Program-made: the position numbers and the translations under genes
In this document: positions 10,556 through 20,498 of the stretch, piece after piece
Numbering within the stretch: the stretch's first letter is position 1
Layout: the number at the start of each line of letters is the position of its first letter
Notes under the pieces: model-generated
Told to the model about the DNA's origin: nothing
Database searches by the model: none
What the model saw: the letters and a program-made list of their open reading frames with translations, nothing else
Origin: Anthoceros angustus
Taxonomy: Eukaryota > Streptophyta > Anthocerotopsida > Anthocerotales > Anthocerotaceae
Direction of reading: 5' to 3'
DNA length: 64,000 nucleotides
NCBI GenBank assembly: GCA_010909165.1
Contig: MU008213.1
Coordinates: 224,371-288,370, forward strand

Positions 10556-11820
10556 CCGGTGAGCGATCCTATAAGCAAGATAAAGTTTGAAATTGGCTCC
10601 AAACATGGTGTGATGTATGAAATTTGTTTATTAACCATATCAACATGGACAACATGTACAAATCCAACAACATGATTGGTGAGAGCTTGATTAATTTCTT
10701 TAGTTGAGGATATAGCTATAATTGAATGTAGAAGATCGGGTTTAATGATAACACGTTGAACTTGAGCCTGATTAATAAGGGACTTTTGACCTAATGGAAG
10801 AAGACCTCGAGATTTGCATAGTCTTTTGACCCTATAGATTTGAAACTTCAAAATGCAGTTGATACTTGAGGAGTCAATCCATTCCTACTAACATCGTAGA
10901 AATAATTTTTGCTCTTCATAATGCAAGCCGTAGCTCATCACTTTTGGGTTCCACACCACGATATACTACTCAACTTCACAATATCCACCTTTTATTTTTC
11001 ATCTTGATTTTTTTACTTTCATTTAGCATGTAGTGTAATTTATCTTTCTCAATCACAAAATCACATCAACTTTGAATACTTCAATTACTTCTAAGAGAAC
11101 ATCATAACCTTCATAGTCAATCATTCCATGCTACTCGAGTTGATGACCATCCCCGATTTATTATAATTATTTTGTAGTTCGACCAACTCTAAATTTTGAG
11201 CTAGCTCCTTCATCAATTTTTGTATACAACAAGATTTGCATTCGAGTCAAATGACCATAATAGTATACAAGATGATATCGGATCTATAGGTAGCCCTTTT
11301 TCGTGGATTGATAGGTTGCTCGACACGAGTGGTCATAGAGTTCCCGCATCGTTATATCACCTCGCCCAACATCAAGATCAACATAAATTGGTTTCCGTCC
11401 TTCCTCTATAGCCCAATTTAATAACATATGCGAAAATTTAGTCTTTCCAGAGTTAGATGGACCAACTACTAGTACTCTTGGACCAGGTAAAGAATTTTGT
11501 TCAGCATGTTGTCTTGTTCTCTCTAGAACTTCATGACACTTGCGATATATGAACATTGGTGTTGGCTCATTTGAATCTGCACCTGCAATATAGATGAATT
11601 GCCATTCCCCATCCACTTCTATTATTGCCTTATGCCATGTAAGAACAGCGAACTCATGACCAGATGAAAAGGTGAGCCACTTTTGAAGGCACATTTTAGC
11701 TCCAAATATTTCAGCTGTTCCCGCTAAGAGCTGAATTTTAAAGATCCATGCACACCTACATCTATGGAGTTCTTGTTGCGCTCTAAGAAAGAACGTTCTA
11801 GACATGGATCTGGAACTCAT
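10551..11820 (-). pseudogene. CLP1-like gene, copy 4, multiply frameshifted
   Basis: Full-length CLP1 footprint from the ATG at 11,818-11,820 to the copia junction. The N-terminal 500 bp (Walker A GPSNSGKTKF near 11,440) is intact and nearly identical to the 4862-6153 copy. The middle has small deletions and substitutions (for example CCACCTGATATA to CCACGATATA near 10,955, and TTCAGGATTG to TTCGTGGATTG near 11,302). No introns are seen. The coding frame is not maintained, so it is called a pseudogene unless the lesions are sequencing artefacts. Confidence 0.8.
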
Positions 11821-12665
11821 TTTGTTCAATAGTTAACTTAGTTGAATAAATTAATGGAACTCTCTCGCCTCAAGGATTCGCACAAAGTAGACCAATGTGC
11901 CCTATCCCGTATACCAATCTAGCTTAGGCTAGAATAAGAGAGCTAGAAAAAGCCAAGGAACACGCTATCGTAGTTTTATGATGATTAACTTGAGAAGTCT
12001 TACAATATTAAGAGACAAAACCTCAGCTGTGGTGCTCACTCAAAGTAGAGTTGTCGCCTTGCAAACCTAGTCTATAAATATCATAGTGTCTTCACCTATT
12101 TTATTGAAATACTATAATAAGAACTTGTACATGACTCCACCTATTTTAGTAAATACCTGAAAAGAAACTAAATATTGTAAGATGAACTTGTATATGACCT
12201 CACATATTTAAGTAAATACCAGAAAAAAAGATAAATACTATAAGGAGAACTTGTATATGACTCCACCCATTTTAGTCAATACCTAAACAAAAGCTAAATA
12301 CTATAAGAAGAACTTGTATATGACTTCACCTGATTTAGTAAGTATATATAAGAATTTGTATGTAATATCCTCGTTTCCAAAGAGCAAAAAAAATTTAACC
12401 TATTTTATGTATTACGATATTAAAAATACAGCCTGGAAAAACAACATGATGCTAAATGGCCCTACCAATATCTTCGTCTACCCTCATACACACTTACAAA
12501 CCTGATCTATAGTGTCACATATATAGGCAGACGCTTGAGCACATATAATAAACTTGACTTATGGTCCAAGTACGCACGGTCACATTATAGGCAGACGCTT
12601 GATGCTCAAGGTAATTAATTACTTTCTGTCATAGTCACATACAGTATGTAGGCAGACGCACGCTA
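11821..12665. repeat. Second copy of CLP1 flank, 63-bp minisatellite and GGCAGACGC repeats
   Basis: Near-identical to 6154-6992, with the minisatellite units beginning at about 12,122. The level of identity implies a recent segmental duplication. Confidence 0.85.
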
Positions 12666-13240
12666 GGTAGCAGGCCCTTTTCCCCAAGCCCAAGGACGAT
12701 AAATAAGCGGATAAGGCGGGGATAAAGGTGGATAAGGCGACAAAGTTCTATGGCCTGTGTAGCTCGCTCGTTCTGATCATGGGCCCCCATCTGGGTTGGG
12801 CACCATGGTGAGCACATCCATCGCGTCTTGCAACCTGGGATGCGAAGCATACTTCCGCAGGATGGGCCATACTTTGTCAGCACAGTATAAATGAGGGACC
12901 GGGAAAGACGACAGTCTGTCTCCACCAGTACTCCCAGAGCCTGAACATCCTCATCAGTGAGTACCTCTGATCACAAAGTTTAGTGACAGTCTCAGCCGTT
13001 ATTGCCCCTGCAGGCCTGCGAAGGTCAGAGTCATCCACATTCCACAAGCTCCATTGAGATGTAGGGTCACGACCACGAGGACCCACCTCTCTTCCTGAAA
13101 AACCTAATGCATTGTGCTCGATTTGTGTCTGACGGGTCCACAAAAGCCGTTGCAGCAATAAGAGGCCATGCCGACCTCTGTGGCCAAGTGTCAGATTCGC
13201 ACATTGTCAAGCATGCATATGGTGGAGGAGGAGGAGGGGA
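12666..13240 (-). pseudogene. Antisense PPR-derived fragment, longest copy
   Basis: On the minus strand this parallels the plus-strand sequence at about 55,250-55,720, so the two are a diverged inverted repeat about 42 kb apart. Shared landmarks are the GGCCTCTCATTGCTGCAACA-like stretch, GTTTGTGGACCCGTCAGAC and CTGACAAAGTATGGGCC. No continuous PPR frame survives. Confidence 0.7.
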
Positions 13241-13719
13241 CTTCATCGTCCGTACGTGTATCATCTCATCAATTTGAACATGGTCACAGTGTCAGGCGAG
13301 ACGCACTGTGATAGCGTGAACTTACGGGTGAGAGCAGCATGTTTACTATGTCACCGACCAAACTGATGGCCACAAACACATGAGATTGGCGTCCTCTCTC
13401 CTGAATCCAGCAATGAAACTGCCAATTCCCATGGTTTGAAATGTTAATCACATGGCCTGGTGAGCTACTGCACTCTTTGAGATACGGCAGGCCGAAGGGA
13501 CTGCAAGATTGAAGAATTGAGATGGTTTAGAAGAATGAGAGGAAGGAAGGATGGGATCTTGGAGGGGCAGAATTAAACTTGACTAGAACTTCTTCAAGAG
13601 TTAAGCAGACTCGGAGGGATGAAGAGACCAGGAGGTTCAGTGACGCAGAGATGATGAAGGACATAAGAACATATACCATTGGCGGACGGAAAACAAAATT
13701 TACCATGCAGGCGAACAAG
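13241..13719. other. Unassigned spacer
   Basis: No supported gene. Parts of it (13,281-13,415 and 13,575-13,720) are also present at 10,260-10,388 and 9804-9940, so the spacer belongs to the rearranged repeat region. Confidence 0.5.
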
Positions 13720-14095
13720 CCATTTCCCAGTCAGTTTAACCTGCAGGAAATCTCTCCAGGGCCAAGGCGAAAAATCGGTCAAGGGCGACGGACTTGCCAT
13801 TTCTCGATCTGCTCAACCTGCTGGGAATCTGTCGAGGGCCAAGGCGAAAAACCTGTCAAGGGCTAAGAAGCCATTTCTTAGTCAGTTCAATCTGCAGGGA
13901 ATCTGTCGAGAGCCAAGGCGAAAAACCTGTCAAGGGCGAAAAAGCCATTTCTCAGCCAGTTCAACCTGCAGGAATTCTGTCGAGGGCAAGGCTAAAAATC
14001 TGTGAAGGGCGAAGAATCCATTTCTCATCCAGTTCAACCTGCAGAGAACCTGTCCGAGGGCCAAGGCGAAAAATCTGTGCAGGGACAGATTTTTA
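13720..14095. repeat. ~75-bp minisatellite, five units
   Basis: Five imperfect tandem units, with the CTGCAG/CTGCTG core at 13,741, 13,818, 13,892, 13,966 and 14,039 (spacing 73-77 bp). Each carries GGGCCAAGGCGAAAAA and CCATTTCTCAG elements. Several frames stay open through it because the unit lacks stops. No protein family is recognised. It ends just upstream of the eL41 promoter. Confidence 0.88.
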
Positions 14096-14173
14096 ACTTG
14101 GCTCTCGGTTATATTTCGTCCAATGAGGGAATTTTCTTCGCCATTGAACCAAAACTGGGAAATATTGTTATCA

Positions 14174-14222
14174 AAACCCTAAATTCCATTCTAGGGTTCC
14201 GAGACGGCGGCTGCCTATATAT
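14174..14222 (+). promoter_or_regulatory. eL41 promoter: telo-box and TATA box
   Basis: AAACCCTAA at 14,174-14,182 is a telo-box, typical of plant ribosomal-protein promoters, with an inverted TAGGGTT at about 14,192-14,198. TATATAT lies at 14,216-14,222, about 95 bp before the ATG, and a pyrimidine-rich likely start region follows (14,230-14,275). Confidence 0.75.
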
Positions 14223-14316
14223 GTGACCTTGCACACCTTATTCCACTATACTCCTCCCTATCCTTTGGCAGTAGAGCAACAGCTGCTGAGACTTCTTCGA
14301 CGCGTGTGTTTGGAAG

Positions 14317-14596
14317 ATGAGGGCTAAGGTTCGTCGCCTCTCTTGATCTGTGTGTGTATGAGTTGGCCTAGGTTTGCAGCCGGTCGTGTGCCGGCTCTTG
14401 GCTGCATTGTTTCGTCCCTGTGGAGTACGCGGGAGCGGCTTTTCTCTGTGTAGGCTTAGGTGCTCCTCTCGGTCTAGCTTGTGTTGTCTTGGAAAAACCC
14501 TGACCCTGACCTTGATGTTGTGGCCTGCAGTGGAAGAAAAAACGTATGCGCCGCCTCAAGCGCAAGCGCAGAAAGATGAGGCAAAGATCAAAGTAG
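14317..14596 (+). CDS. RPL41: 60S ribosomal protein eL41 (25 aa, one intron)
   Basis: eL41 is the smallest ribosomal protein, a single basic helix in the large subunit near the inter-subunit bridge. Exon 1 is 14,317-14,328 (Met-Arg-Ala-Lys). A GT-AG intron spans 14,329-14,530. Exon 2, 14,531-14,596, starts WKKKRMRRLKRK and ends in QRSK before TAG. The joined product has 25 residues, the normal family length, and matches the universal eL41 sequence. The intron lies after codon 4. A telo-box, a TATA box and a pyrimidine-rich start region upstream fit co-regulation with translation genes. The coding parts are too short to stand out as ORFs. The intron shows no clear snoRNA boxes. Confidence 0.95.
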
Positions 14597-15349
14597 GCTC
14601 TAGTTCCTAGGGCAAGGTACCTACATGTGCGCAACTCGATGGATGTGGGAGTTCGTGCCGTGGGGCACCTTAGCCTTGAGTCAGGGTGCGTAGGTATCCT
14701 CAGCGTCGTGACGGATAGGCTGGAGACGGGAAGCAACTGTGGATAAAGTTGACAGGATGTTGGACCTTGCCCTGGGCGAAAGGGATGGCTGCATCGTGGT
14801 GCTGCGGAACGCGTTCAGGGATTAGGTCTTGAATTTTCACAGTTACTCCATACGTCCAATTGGACTGAACTTCCTGCTCCTGTCGCAATGGTCTAGTGCA
14901 TGGGACATATTCATGTCCCTGGTGGTATGAGCATGCCACCGTTTCGGCTCTGTGGCGTTCTGCGGCTCTGTCTTCGTGTACACTTGTACCGTCGATCGTT
15001 GCTCCAAAAAACACGGGAAGGAGAATTTCTCCCTTCAACGTTGTACCACAACTGAGTAATCAACTTTTTTGTTGCCTATCCGCCTCGTCTTAGCATTCAA
15101 AATCGAAACACAATGGAAATGTTCATCTACGATATTTACGTCATTTCTCCGTCTCAGTCTGATTGATAGTACATTCACAAAACTGAGGCAACAACCTTGG
15201 CGACTCGTTAGCGTCCGAAACACTGATTTGGAATAGACATCGGCACAAGTCGGTGCTGGTAGGGGTGTGTGAAAGTTTTAGAATTGGGAGGCTAGCGAGA
15301 AGAAGGTACAGATGGTGGAAGCAGATCCGGAAGTACAGCTCCAGGGTTG
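14597..15349. other. Intergenic / UTR between eL41 and the EF-hand gene
   Basis: Holds the eL41 3' UTR and the 3' side of the converging EF-hand gene. A 112-codon minus-strand ORF (15,038-14,700) has no recognisable domain and is not called as a gene. Confidence 0.5.
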
Positions 15350-16418
15350 TTAGTCCACGGGAACGTCTACCTCCATCACCATCCGAGAATTGCCAAGAAC
15401 CTGCCAAAAACGCTCACAGCATGGGGATACTCTGGTGTCAACAATAAGGCACCAGGAAAACCCCAACACCCCATGTTTCTGAAAAAAGAAATGGAACGGT
15501 GAGTTGCAAGAGCATTGCCAAGGACAGACCTTGATAAAGTCTTGCACGCTGAGCGTACTATCCTTGGAGAATCCAGAATCCTCTAGTGCTTGAATGACAA
15601 CTTGCTGCTAGAAGCACGAAACAAACCACTCCTGTCAATCACCTGCTCCAGGTTCTACAGATCACAGCCTAAGGGCAGAAAGAGGCAAGAAGCAACGTCG
15701 TGAAACTGGAGGAAGGAAATGAAGTGGCATGAACTGGAACCAACCTTCCGTTGCTCTTCCGTGAGATACTTCCCAGACAGGTCTCGAAGAACTTGCAAAA
15801 TATCCTCAGCAGATACCCTGCCCTTCCCGTTTCTGTCATACACCTTAAAGATGACTGCAAACCAACAACACCAGAAGAGAGTCACCACCGCCGCAAAAGC
15901 AGGCAACCAAATTGATGCAAAACCCTGATTGATTCCCGCTTACATTCCACTTTATGCTTGGAGCTGGCATTCGGGCTGAAGGCCGATAACAGCGCCACAA
16001 ACTCCTTGAAATTCAGACCTTCCAACATGCTCAGCAATCTCTGCATCCACCAGCAGGGAAACCTTTCACATTACTTCACATCGCCACAAGGCGGGGCTCG
16101 GTACTGCTGCTCCAACCACAACCGGATTAGGGCTTCCCACCTGCGACAGAGGATTCAAGGCGAATTCCGGAACCGCCATGAACTCATCAGCTAAAATAAA
16201 GCCCTTCCCGTTCCGATCCAGCGCGCAGAACCTGGCGTAGAGCGACACGATCTCGCGCTGCGAAACTGTACAGCCCAGAAGAGAAATCCATCAGGGCCAC
16301 CGCAACGGTACAACCGCAACCTCAACCGCAGCCAAGCAAGAAGCTTACAGATCTGCGAGCAGTGGGCCTGGACCTCCTCGATGTCGTACTGCGTCAGGGT
16401 GGAGGAGCTGTTCCCCAT
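15350..16418 (-). CDS. Calcineurin-B-like EF-hand protein (plant family, function unknown)
   Basis: A small Ca2+-binding protein resembling the calcineurin B regulatory subunit; plants carry this family although a canonical calcineurin A is absent. Joined exons on the minus strand read: MGNSSSTLTQYDIEEVQAHC from the ATG at 16,418 (MGNSSS is an N-myristoylation-type start); REIVSLYARFCALDRNGKGF (first EF-hand region, near 16,230); MLEGLNFKEFVALLSAFSP (near 16,010); VIFKVYDRNGKGRVSAEDIL (EF-hand, near 15,820); a helix with ALEDSGFSKDS (near 15,570); and a last exon ending EVDVPVD before the stop at 15,350. Five introns of about 80-190 bp have GT-AG ends. The conserved VPVD tail matches the plant family. 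It converges with eL41. The gene is probably complete and is distinct from the CBL/SOS3 calcium sensors. Confidence 0.85.
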
Positions 16419-16579
16419 CCCTTGCCCAGCTTCACGATCTCCACACACTCACACGCATTCACATGCAGCAGGCACCACTCCCAAGTGTGTTTCACGCTCG
16501 GCTCAGACCTAAAAGCCTCTCCTTTTATTCCAGGTGCTGCACACAAATGGCAACAAATGCAATGCTGCGGTTGCTGCCG

Positions 16580-17590
16580 TCACCTGCCTGCTATCTGCCA
16601 CCCGCCTGCAAGCCGGAGCTGCTCGGGCTTCAGGACCACATGCTTGATGGAGAACCTGTGGTAGGTGTAACTGACATGCACAAGCCCGTCGGAGCTCTGG
16701 ATGACGGCGGCGTAGGAGAACTCGGCATCGGCCTTCTCCGTCTCCTCCTCCAAGGTGAGCACCTGGGTCCAGGAGTCCCCGTCGTCGCCCGAGACGGCGG
16801 CCACCAGCACGCCCCGGGATAAGGTGTTGTAGACGAGCAGGAGGCGGCCGTCCTGCAGCCGGACCCCGTCGAAGCCGCAGTTGGGATTGTCCAGTGAGGT
16901 AGGCACCGCGGGAGACCAGGAATTCCTTCCGTCCTGGGACGAGGCGATGCAGATCTTGCGGATCTCGTCTGATGGGCGCAGCAAAGCGCGCACAGTCCCG
17001 TCCCGGCACAGGAACGGGACGGGCTGGATGACCCCGCCCGGCCCGTCGCGGACGTAGATCGGACCGTGCTTGGCCCAGCTCCGACCCCCGTCCGGGGTGG
17101 CGTCCATCCAGGCTCCCCACGCGTTCCAGCTCTCCACGGACGAGCCGCACAGCAGGCTGCCGTCGCCCAGCTGCAGGGGCTTGTTCTTGGCCGGACCCAG
17201 AATGCCGGGCGGGAGGGCCTCGCGGGGGGACCAGCTCCGGCCGTTGTCGCCTGATCGTTTCAGGAACCCGCTCCATTTCTGGACCTCCGGCCCGATCTTG
17301 TAGAAGAGCAGGAGCTCGCCGTTGGGCATTTTCCACAGCACCGGGTTCCACATCGCCACGCCCGGCTCGTCGTCCGCCTTCTCGGGGTTCAGCCATCTCC
17401 CCGCTTCGAGCCGGGACGTCCAGATGGCCACGTCCGCCTGGCCCTCCCACGAGCCTCCGAAATAGGCCACCAGGAAGCTGTCCGTCTCCAGCTCCACGAT
17501 GCTGGAGGCATGGCAGCTCCCAAACGGCGCTTTCCCTACTTCGAAGAGCAATTCTTCCTGCACCACGGCCCAGCCGCGTTCTGGGTCCAT
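16580..17590 (-). CDS. BNR/sialidase-like beta-propeller protein, intronless
   Basis: A 336-residue single-exon ORF from ATG 17,590. It contains four Asp-box motifs (S/T-x-D-x-G-x-x-W type): [10 protein letters not shown] (near residue 113), [10 protein letters not shown] (near 165), [10 protein letters not shown] (near 217) and [10 protein letters not shown] (near 269). This is the six-bladed propeller of the BNR_2/exo-alpha-sialidase superfamily. There is no signal peptide at the start ([20 protein letters not shown]), so it is probably cytosolic. Plants largely lack sialic acid, so the substrate is unknown. Known homologues are mainly bacterial with a subset in plants; the intronless, GC-rich body suggests an old transfer, which is an inference. 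It is divergently oriented to the PPR gene across about 450 bp. Confidence 0.85.
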   Translation of the reverse strand: MDPERGWAVVQEELLFEVGKAPFGSCHASSIVELETDSFLVAYFGGSWEGQADVAIWTSRLEAGRWLNPEKADDEPGVAMWNPVLWKMPNGELLLFYKIGPEVQKWSGFLKRSGDNGRSWSPREALPPGILGPAKNKPLQLGDGSLLCGSSVESWNAWGAWMDATPDGGRSWAKHGPIYVRDGPGGVIQPVPFLCRDGTVRALLRPSDEIRKICIASSQDGRNSWSPAVPTSLDNPNCGFDGVRLQDGRLLLVYNTLSRGVLVAAVSGDDGDSWTQVLTLEEETEKADAEFSYAAVIQSSDGLVHVSYTYHRFSIKHVVLKPEQLRLAGGWQIAGR

Positions 17591-18039
17591 GATCCTGCCG
17601 GTGATGCTTGCTGGACCCTAGGGTTTGGGGGGAGCGGTAGGGTTTGAGGATCGGAGGGGCTCGGATCGCTGTTGTGGTCACTGTGTGGAACGGTGGTAGC
17701 ACGGCCACATCGAAGGTGGGCGGGGGAAGCGTGGGAACGGTGATGACGCATTTTTATATTGTGTGAACTCTTGTTAGATTTTGTGCGGCTCAAATCTGCT
17801 GCTTCTTCATGGGAATCCGGCGGGCAGCAGCCTACAGCAGCAGGCGATTTGTATGGCAAGCAACCCTCTGTTGCCAGCAAGATGGCCTGAGACGGTATCG
17901 AGGGCATCACGTTGCAGTGGCAGAGCAGTGGCATGGCTTCCAGGAGGTATGGGAGGTTCTCTCGGCTGCATGAACTGTTTTTCGTGCTACTTGCGGGGTT
18001 TAGTTATCTGATGATGAGGGTATTAGTTGGATTGCAGAC
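17591..18039. promoter_or_regulatory. Divergent promoter between BNR and PPR genes
   Basis: Two TAGGGTTTG telo-box-like elements (about 17,618 and 17,638) lie just upstream of the BNR ATG. GGATTGCAG at 18,028-18,036 looks like a splice acceptor leading into the PPR frame, so a 5' exon of the PPR gene may lie here. Confidence 0.45.
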
Positions 18040-20253
18040 GTGTTGAATGTTGCGGCGGTGTTCGAAGTCGGTCCATGGATTTATGGCAGCAGGAAGGTTC
18101 CGGGGAGTCGAGCGTTCTCAGTTGATGCCATAGAGCAGCAATGGTTGAGGAGGAGGATGCAAGGAAAGAAGAAGTTTTGCTGCAGAGATGCTGTAGTTCA
18201 GTTTCGGAGGGGCAACGATGTGTTGGCGCAGGAAGGAAGGCAATGGCCACCGACACCGTTTCTGTTGAAAAATCTTCAGGCAGACACTCTTTTGGGTATC
18301 CTGAACAGGAAATGTAAGGATGGCTTTCGAGATGAAGCCCTTTACCAGCTTGATTTCAGGATCGAGACGTATCATGTGAGACGGATAATTAGATTGCACG
18401 ACGACGTTAAGGTAGCTTTGAGCTTTTTCAACTGGGCCACGACTCTGCCAGGCTATAGGCATGACTCCTCCGCATATACTCTCATGCTCAGAAGACTTGG
18501 AGATGAGCGGCTGTTTGAGCTTATGTGGGACCAACTGGAGCAGATGATTAGCGATGCCTGTAGGATATCAGACTTCACTGTGACGACAGTGCTCACGAAA
18601 TTTGGCAAGGGAGGACGCCTCAACTCCTCAGTCGATGCTTTTCGCAGGTTTCGCGATGCTGGGTTCAAGCACAACGTGGTTACATATAATTGCGTAATCG
18701 GATTATTGGTTAAAGGAGGGTACGATATTCAGGAAGTTCAAATGCTTTTCTATGAAATGGAAAGGGAAGGTTGCCTTCCAAATGTGAACACTTACAACAT
18801 GCTAATTAACGGACTCGCTAAAGCAGGCTGCTTGGACGAGGCTTGCAAAGTCTTTGAAACTATGAGTGTAGATCAGAGGTTTAAATCAGCTGTGGATTTG
18901 TCTTCCCTTGTTAAGCTGGGATGTACATTGATTCTACCTGATGAAAGTGTCAAAGGGTTGTCGTACGCAGACCTGATTGATTTAGCACGTGAAGCTGGTA
19001 AAATCTGCGAGGCCGAGACGCTTGCTGCAAAATTAGAAGAGATAACTGTGGTGCCTGATGTCATCACATACAGCGTGCTCATCGATGCACTTTGTAAGGC
19101 CGGCAAGCTGGACAAGGCTTGTACACTTTTTTCCCAAATGAAGAAGGGGGGTAACAGACCAAATGTGTTCACATACAGTGCAATCATTTCTGGTCTTGCC
19201 AAAGCGCAGAGGTGGGCAGCAGCTGAACAATATTTCGATGAAATGCAGGCTGAAGGATGTACACCCAATGTCGTAACATACACCATAGTCATAGACGGAC
19301 TGGGAAGAAAGGGAGACGTTGATAAAGCTGCAGAATTAATCACAGAAATGAAGAGCAGAGGCTGCTTTCCGAACGTCGTTACATACACTTCACTTATTTC
19401 CTCCCTTTTTAAAGCAGGAAGAATGGATCTGGCACGGAAGACATTTGAAGACATGAAAAAAGAACACCAGGAGCCCAATGTCAACACATATAATGTGCTG
19501 ATCAATGGACTGCTCCAGGCAGAACAGTTTGATGAAGCCCTCAAGCTTTGTCGAGGGATGTGCAGAAGTGGTGTGGTACCAGATTTGGTCACACATAATA
19601 GTCTCATCTCTGGGTTTGGGAAGGCAGGCCAGGTCACTGAAGCTCTGGCACTCTTTAACCAGATGAAGGATATGGGCCCTGCCCCAGATACATTCACCTA
19701 CACTGCAATGACACATTTGCTGGGCAAGGCCGAGCGCATTAAGGAAGCGCACGACCTCTTCTTACAGATGAAAGAAATGGGCTTCATTCCTGACGTTGTT
19801 TGCTACAGCACGCTCATTGATATGTTTGGGAAGACTGGACAGGTGGAGGAGGCATATAAAATTTTCAATGAAATGAGGCAGTCTGGCTGCGAACCAAATG
19901 TGATTACATATACTTGTATGCTTGATGCCTTTGGCAAAGCGGGCTATGTATCTGAGGTAGTTGGCTTGTTTGAAAAAATGCTGCAAGAGGGTCTGGTCCC
20001 AGATCTGCTCAGCTTTAATGTCCTATTGGATGCTCATTGCAATGCAGGTGACGTCGATGAGGCCCTCAAGGTCTTTGATAACATGCAAAAGTTAGGGTCC
20101 GGACCTGATCTGATTGCTTACAGCACGGTGATAAAAGGTCTAGCAAAGGTTGGCAGGATGGCTGAAGCTGCAAGGCTTTTTGACAAAATGAAGCAGAAGC
20201 ACATCAGAAGCAATCCACAGGCAGATGAAACCACGTCTCGCTTGACTTGCTGA
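18040..20253 (+). CDS. P-class pentatricopeptide repeat protein (organellar)
   Basis: PPR proteins bind organellar RNA, one base per 35-residue helical repeat. About 14-15 repeats run from about residue 200 to 725, with typical VVTYTSLISSLFKAGRMDLA, PNVNTYNVLINGLLQA and PDVVCYSTLIDMFGKTGQVE units and no E/DYW tail, so it is P-class (RNA stability, processing or translation rather than editing). The frame opens at 18,040 with GTG. The first in-frame ATG is 18,157, but the stretch before it (SRKVPGSRAFSVD) looks like a targeting peptide and follows a good acceptor, TTGCAG at 18,036, so a small 5' exon probably supplies the start. There are no introns within. The target RNA cannot be inferred. 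Confidence 0.9.
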   Translation: MLNVAAVFEVGPWIYGSRKVPGSRAFSVDAIEQQWLRRRMQGKKKFCCRDAVVQFRRGNDVLAQEGRQWPPTPFLLKNLQADTLLGILNRKCKDGFRDEALYQLDFRIETYHVRRIIRLHDDVKVALSFFNWATTLPGYRHDSSAYTLMLRRLGDERLFELMWDQLEQMISDACRISDFTVTTVLTKFGKGGRLNSSVDAFRRFRDAGFKHNVVTYNCVIGLLVKGGYDIQEVQMLFYEMEREGCLPNVNTYNMLINGLAKAGCLDEACKVFETMSVDQRFKSAVDLSSLVKLGCTLILPDESVKGLSYADLIDLAREAGKICEAETLAAKLEEITVVPDVITYSVLIDALCKAGKLDKACTLFSQMKKGGNRPNVFTYSAIISGLAKAQRWAAAEQYFDEMQAEGCTPNVVTYTIVIDGLGRKGDVDKAAELITEMKSRGCFPNVVTYTSLISSLFKAGRMDLARKTFEDMKKEHQEPNVNTYNVLINGLLQAEQFDEALKLCRGMCRSGVVPDLVTHNSLISGFGKAGQVTEALALFNQMKDMGPAPDTFTYTAMTHLLGKAERIKEAHDLFLQMKEMGFIPDVVCYSTLIDMFGKTGQVEEAYKIFNEMRQSGCEPNVITYTCMLDAFGKAGYVSEVVGLFEKMLQEGLVPDLLSFNVLLDAHCNAGDVDEALKVFDNMQKLGSGPDLIAYSTVIKGLAKVGRMAEAARLFDKMKQKHIRSNPQADETTSRLTC

Positions 20254-20498
20254 AATGGCAAGAACTAAGTGTGGAGCCAAGCTGTGAGCCTTGGAGAGGT
20301 ACACAATTGAAAATGTCTGCCAACGTCGTACCACCTAAATCTTACCTGGAGTAGTTCAGCCAAGAATTGGCACTGTTGGACAGCACTCTGGATTCCAGGC
20401 AACCTGACGGTGTAATTAGCAGGACTTTCGACAAAAGCCACGCAGCATGAAACGTGGCTTGCAGGAGGTTTGGTAGCCTTTTGGTGGTGTCCATCAGC
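20254..20498. other. Convergent 3' region of PPR and POLLUX-like genes
   Basis: Short tail-to-tail intergenic stretch; no further feature seen. Confidence 0.5.

Noticed and set aside
13594..14096. Proteins encoded by the ~75-bp minisatellite
   Set aside because: Several frames are open at once and unit length varies 73-77 bp, so no frame is maintained.
14700..15038. 112-codon minus-strand ORF after eL41
   Set aside because: No domain, no splice context, and overlaps the likely eL41 3' UTR.
16509..17708. 399-codon minus-strand frame overlapping the BNR gene
   Set aside because: Out-of-frame overlap of a GC-rich gene, Arg-rich and without motifs; the 336-codon frame holds the Asp-boxes.
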